This document shows, piece after piece, positions 7,138 to 10,247 of a stretch of DNA of 10,247 bases; positions within the stretch are counted from its first letter, which is position 1, and each line of letters starts with the position of its first letter. Below the pieces are notes generated by a model. That model was not told the DNA's origin and did not search any database. It saw nothing but the letters and a program-made list of their open reading frames with translations. Made by a program: the position numbers and the translations under genes. Source of the DNA: HGM12669 sp048527645 (lineage in GTDB: Bacteria > Bacillota > Clostridia > Oscillospirales > CAG-272); assembly GCA_048527645.1 (NCBI GenBank), contig DBGFNI010000195.1, positions 1-10,247 on the forward strand, written 5' to 3'.

Positions 7138-8261
7138 TCGCACTCCGCCTTTCCCGCCTGATTGTTTTCTCCCGCATCCACTTTCTCTGCGCGGCGGCTG
7201 CCATCTCTGCGCGCGGCATCCTGCACACGCTTTGCATCCCCCACGTCTGTCACAATGCGGTATCCCGCCGACTGCACGCGCCGTTCCAGGCATCCGCGGC
7301 ACTGCGCCGCCTCTTCCCCGGTGCAGATTTTATGATCATATAGCGCATACTGCTTTCGCACGGCAACCGGCGAAAGATTCGGCATCACGACATTGGCGCC
7401 CGCCCGCAGTCCCATTTCGCGTCCATTGGGATGCGCCGTGCCAAGCGCCGTGGTTGCAGGAATCAGCGCACCGGGAAACATCAGGCGCAAAACGGCAATC
7501 AGCCGCAGCGTCAGGGCAAGGCTTCCGTCAGGATAAGCGGAAAACGGCGTATCGGCGTGTGTAAGATACGGTCCGATCCCGATCATATCCGGCTGCAGCT
7601 GCTGCAAAAAGCGCAGATCCTCGATCAGATGATCCGTTGTCTGCCCGGGAGACCCGACCATAAAGCCAGAACCGACCTGATAACCGATTTCCTTCAAGTC
7701 AAACAAACACTGCTTGCGCCTTTGCAGCGACATCTGTGCCGGATGCAGCCGGCGGTAATGCGCCGCATTCGCCGTCTCATGGCGCAGCAAATAGCGATTC
7801 GCGCCCGCTTCAAAATAGGCGCGGTAGCTCTCCTTTGATTTTTCCCCGATTGACAGCGTGATGGCACATGCGGGAAATTGCCGTCTGATGGCAGAAACAA
7901 TCTCACAGATCATCCCGTCCGTGTAATACGGATCCTCACCACCCTGCAGAACAAAGGTGCGAAAGCCCAGGCGGTACCCCTCCTCGCAGCACGCAAGGAT
8001 TTCTTCCCCGCTCAAACGGTAGCGCGTCAGATTTCTGTTGCCGTGCCGAATCCCGCAGTAATAGCAGTTGTTGCGGCAATAGTTGGTGAATTCGATCAGA
8101 CCGCGCAGATACACCGCATCCCCGTAGTTTTCCCGGCGCACGGCGTCCGCCCTTTCAAAGAGTGCTTCGTCCGCCTCCCCGTCCTCCAAAAGCTGCCGCA
8201 GCAGCCCGTCGGGAAGATCCTGCCCCCGCGCCAATGTGTCAATCCGTTCAGACGCTCTCAT
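7134..8261 (-). CDS. hydE: [FeFe]-hydrogenase H-cluster maturase HydE (radical SAM)
   Basis: A 375-residue radical-SAM enzyme that, with HydF and HydG, builds the di-iron subcluster of [FeFe]-hydrogenase. LRGLIEFTNYCRNNCYYCGIR carries the SAM-cluster cysteines Cys62, Cys66 and Cys69. FVLQGGED, the MVGSPGQTTDHL block and IGIGPYLTHADTP follow as in HydE. A second cysteine set, Cys313, Cys321 and Cys324, has the same spacing (8 and 3) as the accessory cluster of Thermotoga HydE. That cluster is absent from some homologues. The last 30 or so residues are a polar extension. AGGAGGT stands only 3 bases before the ATG (8261), which is tight, but the N-terminus fits the family. The start overlaps the HD gene by 14 bases and the stop overlaps mnmA by 4. 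hydF, hydG and a hydrogenase are not in the window. PylB or BioB are less likely given the motif wording. Confidence 0.9.
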   Translation of the reverse strand: MRASERIDTLARGQDLPDGLLRQLLEDGEADEALFERADAVRRENYGDAVYLRGLIEFTNYCRNNCYYCGIRHGNRNLTRYRLSGEEILACCEEGYRLGFRTFVLQGGEDPYYTDGMICEIVSAIRRQFPACAITLSIGEKSKESYRAYFEAGANRYLLRHETANAAHYRRLHPAQMSLQRRKQCLFDLKEIGYQVGSGFMVGSPGQTTDHLIEDLRFLQQLQPDMIGIGPYLTHADTPFSAYPDGSLALTLRLIAVLRLMFPGALIPATTALGTAHPNGREMGLRAGANVVMPNLSPVAVRKQYALYDHKICTGEEAAQCRGCLERRVQSAGYRIVTDVGDAKRVQDAARRDGSRRAEKVDAGENNQAGKAECE

Positions 8262-8814
8262 AGACCTCCTCGCAGCTTCTCATCGCCAGAATGGTGTCCC
8301 GTATCAGCTCTTCCAGCGACCAGCCGAGCATTTCAGCGCCGCGCGCGATCACCTCACGGGAGCAGCCGGCGGCGAAATTTGCACTCTTATACTTTTTCCA
8401 CACAGACTTGTATTCCAGATCGGAAACGCTCTTGGAGGGACGCATCAGCGCAACCGCGCCGATCAGCCCGGTCAGCTCGTCCACCGCGTACAAAACCTTT
8501 TCCATTTCATGCTCCGGCGGGATGTCAACCGTCAGACCGTATCCGTGGCTGGCAACCGCGTGAATCAGCCGCTCGTCCGCACCGTATGCGCGGAGGAGTT
8601 CCTGCTCCTTGATACAGTGCTGCTCCGGGTATTTTTCAAAATCCAGATCATGCAGCAGCCCCACAACGCCCCAAAAGTCCTCCTCCTCGCCGTATCCGAG
8701 TTTTTGGGCAAACCAGCGCATCGTGCCCTCCACGGTCAGTGCATGCCGGATATGAAACGGCTCGGTGTTGTACGCCCCAAGCCACGCAAGCGCCTCTTCT
8801 CTTGTCGGAATCAT
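8248..8814 (-). CDS. HD-domain protein, predicted metal-dependent phosphohydrolase
   Basis: A 188-residue cytosolic protein of the HD superfamily, whose members use a metal held by H…HD…D residues to cleave phosphomono- or diesters. Visible ligands are His24 (HIRHALTVEG), His55-Asp56 (GLLHDLDFEKYP) and Asp112 (YAVDELTGLI). His85 and His90 (LIHAVASHGYG) are likely additional site residues. No nucleotide-cyclase, PAS or membrane part is present, so the substrate is unknown. A generic nucleotide or phosphate-ester hydrolase is all that can be said. AAGGAGA 7 bases before the ATG supports the start. Its last 14 bases overlap the hydE start, and hydE overlaps mnmA, so these three genes are coupled. 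No clear promoter lies in 8815-8868, so read-through from cysK is possible. Confidence 0.88.
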   Translation of the reverse strand: MIPTREEALAWLGAYNTEPFHIRHALTVEGTMRWFAQKLGYGEEEDFWGVVGLLHDLDFEKYPEQHCIKEQELLRAYGADERLIHAVASHGYGLTVDIPPEHEMEKVLYAVDELTGLIGAVALMRPSKSVSDLEYKSVWKKYKSANFAAGCSREVIARGAEMLGWSLEELIRDTILAMRSCEEVYESV

Positions 8815-8868
8815 TGCAATCTCTCCTTTTGTTTATTTTGAAAATGACGGTTTTGCCGCAGGCACAGC

Positions 8869-8904
8869 ACGGACTCCGATGATCCGTTTATCATCGGAGT
8901 CCGT
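8869..8904 (-). other. Perfect 15-bp inverted repeat behind cysK
   Basis: ACGGACTCCGATGAT (8869-8883) and ATCATCGGAGTCCGT (8890-8904) pair perfectly around a 6-base loop, 16 bases after the cysK stop. Neither strand has a T run next to it, so it is not a classical intrinsic terminator. It may protect the cysK mRNA 3' end or reduce read-through into the HD-hydE-mnmA genes. Confidence 0.8.
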
Positions 8905-8920
8905 CGCATCTCATATCAAA

Positions 8921-9853
8921 TCAGTCTGCAAACAACGGGGTCGACAGATATCTGTCTCCGGTATCAGGCAGCAGAACGACGATGGTTTTTCCCTCGTTTT
9001 CCGGGCGCTTTGCCAATTCAATGGCAGCCCATGTCGCCGCGCCGGAAGAAATGCCCACCAGCACGCCCTCGCTCTTGCCGATCAGCTTGCCGGTTGCAAA
9101 CGCGTCCTCGTTGGACACCGGGATAATCTCATCATAAATCTTCGTGTTCAGCACATCCGGCACAAAGCCCGCGCCGATGCCCTGAATCTTATGCGCACCG
9201 GCAACACCGGTGGAAAGCACAGCCGAAGTGGCAGGCTCCACAGCGACCACCTTGACAGACGGCTTTTTCGATTTCAGATATTCGCCGACGCCCGTCACCG
9301 TTCCGCCCGTGCCGACTCCGGCAACAAAGATGTCAACCGCGCCGTCCGTGTCCGCGTAGATTTCGGGGCCGGTGGTCTCCCGGTGTGCCTCGGGGTTCGC
9401 CGGGTTGACAAACTGACCGGGGATAAAGCTGTTCGGCGTCTCCGCGGCAAGCTCCTCCGCCTTGGCAATCGCCCCCTTCATGCCCTTGCTGCCGTCCGTC
9501 AGGACAAGTTCTGCGCCGTATGCCTTCATCAGCTGTCTGCGCTCAACCGACATGGTCTCGGGCATTACGATGATAATCCGATAGCCCTTTGCCGCCGCCA
9601 CGGCAGCCAGACCGATTCCGGTGTTGCCCGAGGTCGGCTCGATGATCACAGAGCCGGGCTTTAACTGTCCGCTCTGCTCCGCCTTCTCGATCATCGCCTT
9701 GGCGATACGGTCCTTGACAGACCCGGCGGGATTGAAGTATTCCAGTTTTGCGACGATTTTTGCTTTCAGGTTCAGTGCTTTTTCAATATGGGTCAGCTCC
9801 AAAAGCGGTGTTTTTCCGACCAGCTGATCCGCAGATGTATAAATGTTAGACAT
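8921..9853 (-). CDS. cysK: Cysteine synthase (O-acetylserine sulfhydrylase)
   Basis: A 310-residue PLP enzyme that condenses O-acetylserine with sulfide to cysteine in the cytosol. Lys47 in NPAGSVKDR is the Schiff-base lysine. PTSGNTGIGL (from residue 74) is the substrate-carboxylate loop. GVGTGGTVTG holds the PLP phosphate. GISSGAA near the C-terminus supplies the serine that contacts the pyridine nitrogen. The length matches CysK (about 310-320). No cystathionine-synthase or CBS extension is present. The start at 9853 has GGAGGAA 7 bases upstream, and the MSNIYTSADQLVGKTPLLEL start is typical. A 41-codon cysteine-rich ORF precedes it by 64 bases, and its ribosome site is complementary to part of that ORF. 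A hairpin follows the stop. CysK versus CysM cannot be settled by sequence alone, but CysK is favoured. Confidence 0.95.
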   Translation of the reverse strand: MSNIYTSADQLVGKTPLLELTHIEKALNLKAKIVAKLEYFNPAGSVKDRIAKAMIEKAEQSGQLKPGSVIIEPTSGNTGIGLAAVAAAKGYRIIIVMPETMSVERRQLMKAYGAELVLTDGSKGMKGAIAKAEELAAETPNSFIPGQFVNPANPEAHRETTGPEIYADTDGAVDIFVAGVGTGGTVTGVGEYLKSKKPSVKVVAVEPATSAVLSTGVAGAHKIQGIGAGFVPDVLNTKIYDEIIPVSNEDAFATGKLIGKSEGVLVGISSGAATWAAIELAKRPENEGKTIVVLLPDTGDRYLSTPLFAD

Positions 9854-9861
9854 GATAAATT

Positions 9862-9870
9862 CCTCCGATT
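9862..9870 (-). promoter_or_regulatory. cysK ribosome binding site with a leader complement
   Basis: The minus-strand sequence AATCGGAGG contains the cysK Shine-Dalgarno element. It can pair over 9 bp, with one G-U, with CTTCCGATT at 10008-10000 inside the upstream small ORF. Sequestration is a prediction. Confidence 0.55.
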
Positions 9871-9917
9871 TCTTTTTTTATAACGATATATTTGACGAAA
9901 TTGTGCCGCCGTCGCCG

Positions 9918-10043
9918 TCAGCGCCGCGGCAGATCCCGGTGGCAAGCGCCCTGCCCGCGCATCGCACAAGCAGTGCAAACCGTGTCCCGACATCGTCCGA
10001 ATCGGAAGTTGGCTCTGAGGAGCCGTTCAAAATAATGCTTCAT
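9918..10043 (-). CDS. Cysteine-rich small ORF upstream of cysK (possible leader peptide)
   Basis: A 41-residue ORF that I do not recognise as a named family. The N-terminal third is basic and amphipathic (MKHYFERLLRANFRFGR). The rest contains four cysteines at 18, 23, 26 and 34 (C-x4-C-x2-C-x7-C, with CTAC and GACH) and ends in an Arg/Pro-rich tail, DLPRR. An AAGGTGA site at 10051-10057 stands 7 bases before its ATG, a good spacing. It is on the cysK strand, 64 bases upstream, with no terminator between. Two readings fit: a cysteine-sensing leader peptide whose translation controls cysK, or a tiny metal or Fe-S binding protein. Codons 12-15 are complementary to the cysK ribosome site, which favours the first. 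No signal peptide or membrane segment is seen. Confidence 0.6.
   Translation of the reverse strand: MKHYFERLLRANFRFGRCRDTVCTACAMRGQGACHRDLPRR
10000..10008 (-). promoter_or_regulatory. Anti-Shine-Dalgarno segment inside the small ORF
   Basis: CTTCCGATT, covering the end of codon 12 to codon 15, is complementary to AATCGGAGG of the cysK ribosome site (9862-9870). The first Cys codon (18) lies 7 bases beyond its end, so a ribosome waiting there would cover it. Confidence 0.45.
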
Positions 10044-10222
10044 TCATCTGTCACCTTCTCTGAATGGATCAAAATAGATCGGTCGCAAAATACCTCCGCC
10101 GACCCGTGCGTGGGAAAGATTCCGCCCGCCCCGCCCCGGATTTTGCCTTTCCTGCGGCGCGGCGGCGTGCATTTCGTCAGCACGGTCTGCTTCTTTTTTA
10201 CTACTTACCTACCTGTTTGGTT
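10044..10222 (-). other. Long 5' leader region of the cysK unit
   Basis: If transcription starts near 10222, about 180 bases precede the small ORF and about 370 precede cysK. The region is GC-rich in its middle and has short tandem tetranucleotide runs close to the start. I looked for T-box (GGGTGGNACCGCG-like) and SAM-riboswitch signatures and found none. No terminator-type T run occurs on the minus strand here. Confidence 0.4.
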
Positions 10223-10228
10223 GGTTGT

Positions 10229-10237
10229 ATTATAGCA
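10229..10237 (-). promoter_or_regulatory. Extended -10 promoter element for the cysK unit (partly outside window)
   Basis: Minus-strand TGCTATAAT is a perfect TATAAT with an extended TGn. A -35 element at 17-base spacing would lie at 10252-10257, beyond the window, so the promoter cannot be confirmed. It points toward the small ORF and cysK. Confidence 0.6.
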
Positions 10238-10247
10238 CACTTCCCAT

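Noticed and set aside
7138..7302. N-terminal extension of mnmA by 55 residues
   Set aside because: The extension overlaps hydE, is Arg/Gly/Cys-rich and lies before the family start MRKKALIAMSGG, which has its own ribosome site.
8765..9664. Plus-strand open frame (299 codons) opposite cysK
   Set aside because: Antisense shadow of cysK; all diagnostic PLP motifs are on the minus strand.
10027..10047. Six-codon ORF (MNEALF) starting 4 bases upstream of the cysteine-rich ORF
   Set aside because: The ribosome site is only 3 bases from its ATG and better placed for the second ATG. No informative content, though competition between the two starts cannot be excluded.
9854..10222. T-box or SAM riboswitch in the cysK leader
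   Set aside because: No T-box core, no SAM-I core motifs and no minus-strand terminator with a T run were found.

Overview
The window reads as chromosome of a fairly GC-rich, strictly anaerobic Firmicute, most likely a gut clostridium of the Oscillospiraceae/Ruminococcaceae type. The basis is an oxygen-sensitive class III ribonucleotide reductase with its activase, an [FeFe]-hydrogenase maturase (HydE), Gram-positive style Shine-Dalgarno sites (AGGAGG variants before most genes) and two protein families (DUF3298 lipoprotein, DUF6935-like) that I associate with clostridia. The genus is inference. No rRNA, tRNA, CRISPR array, transposase or phage gene was seen.

Layout. Plus strand, 1-2520: the last 28 codons of an unknown gene, a 531-residue lipoprotein with a DUF3298-type domain, and a 192-residue DUF6935-like cytosolic protein, closed by a terminator-like hairpin. 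Plus strand, 2717-5973: the anaerobic dNTP-synthesis operon nrdD-nrdG-DUF1653. It is driven by a near-perfect promoter overlaid by two NrdR-type boxes exactly 32 bp apart and ends in a strong intrinsic terminator. Minus strand, 10234 down to 6058: a promoter at the window edge, a long leader carrying a 41-codon cysteine-rich small ORF, cysK (cysteine synthase), a 15-bp hairpin, then a tightly overlapping HD-domain gene, hydE and mnmA. The two blocks converge around 5974-6057.

Links between the genes. The minus-strand block has a sulfur and iron-sulfur flavour: CysK makes cysteine, MnmA puts sulfur from cysteine onto tRNA, and HydE is a radical-SAM Fe-S enzyme. NrdG is also a radical-SAM enzyme.

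The most interesting signal is the cysK leader. The small ORF encodes four cysteines, and its codons 12-15 are complementary over 9 bp (one G-U) to the cysK Shine-Dalgarno sequence. The cysteine codons begin just downstream of that complement. This is the arrangement expected of a ribosome-stalling attenuator sensing cysteine supply. It is a prediction from sequence only.
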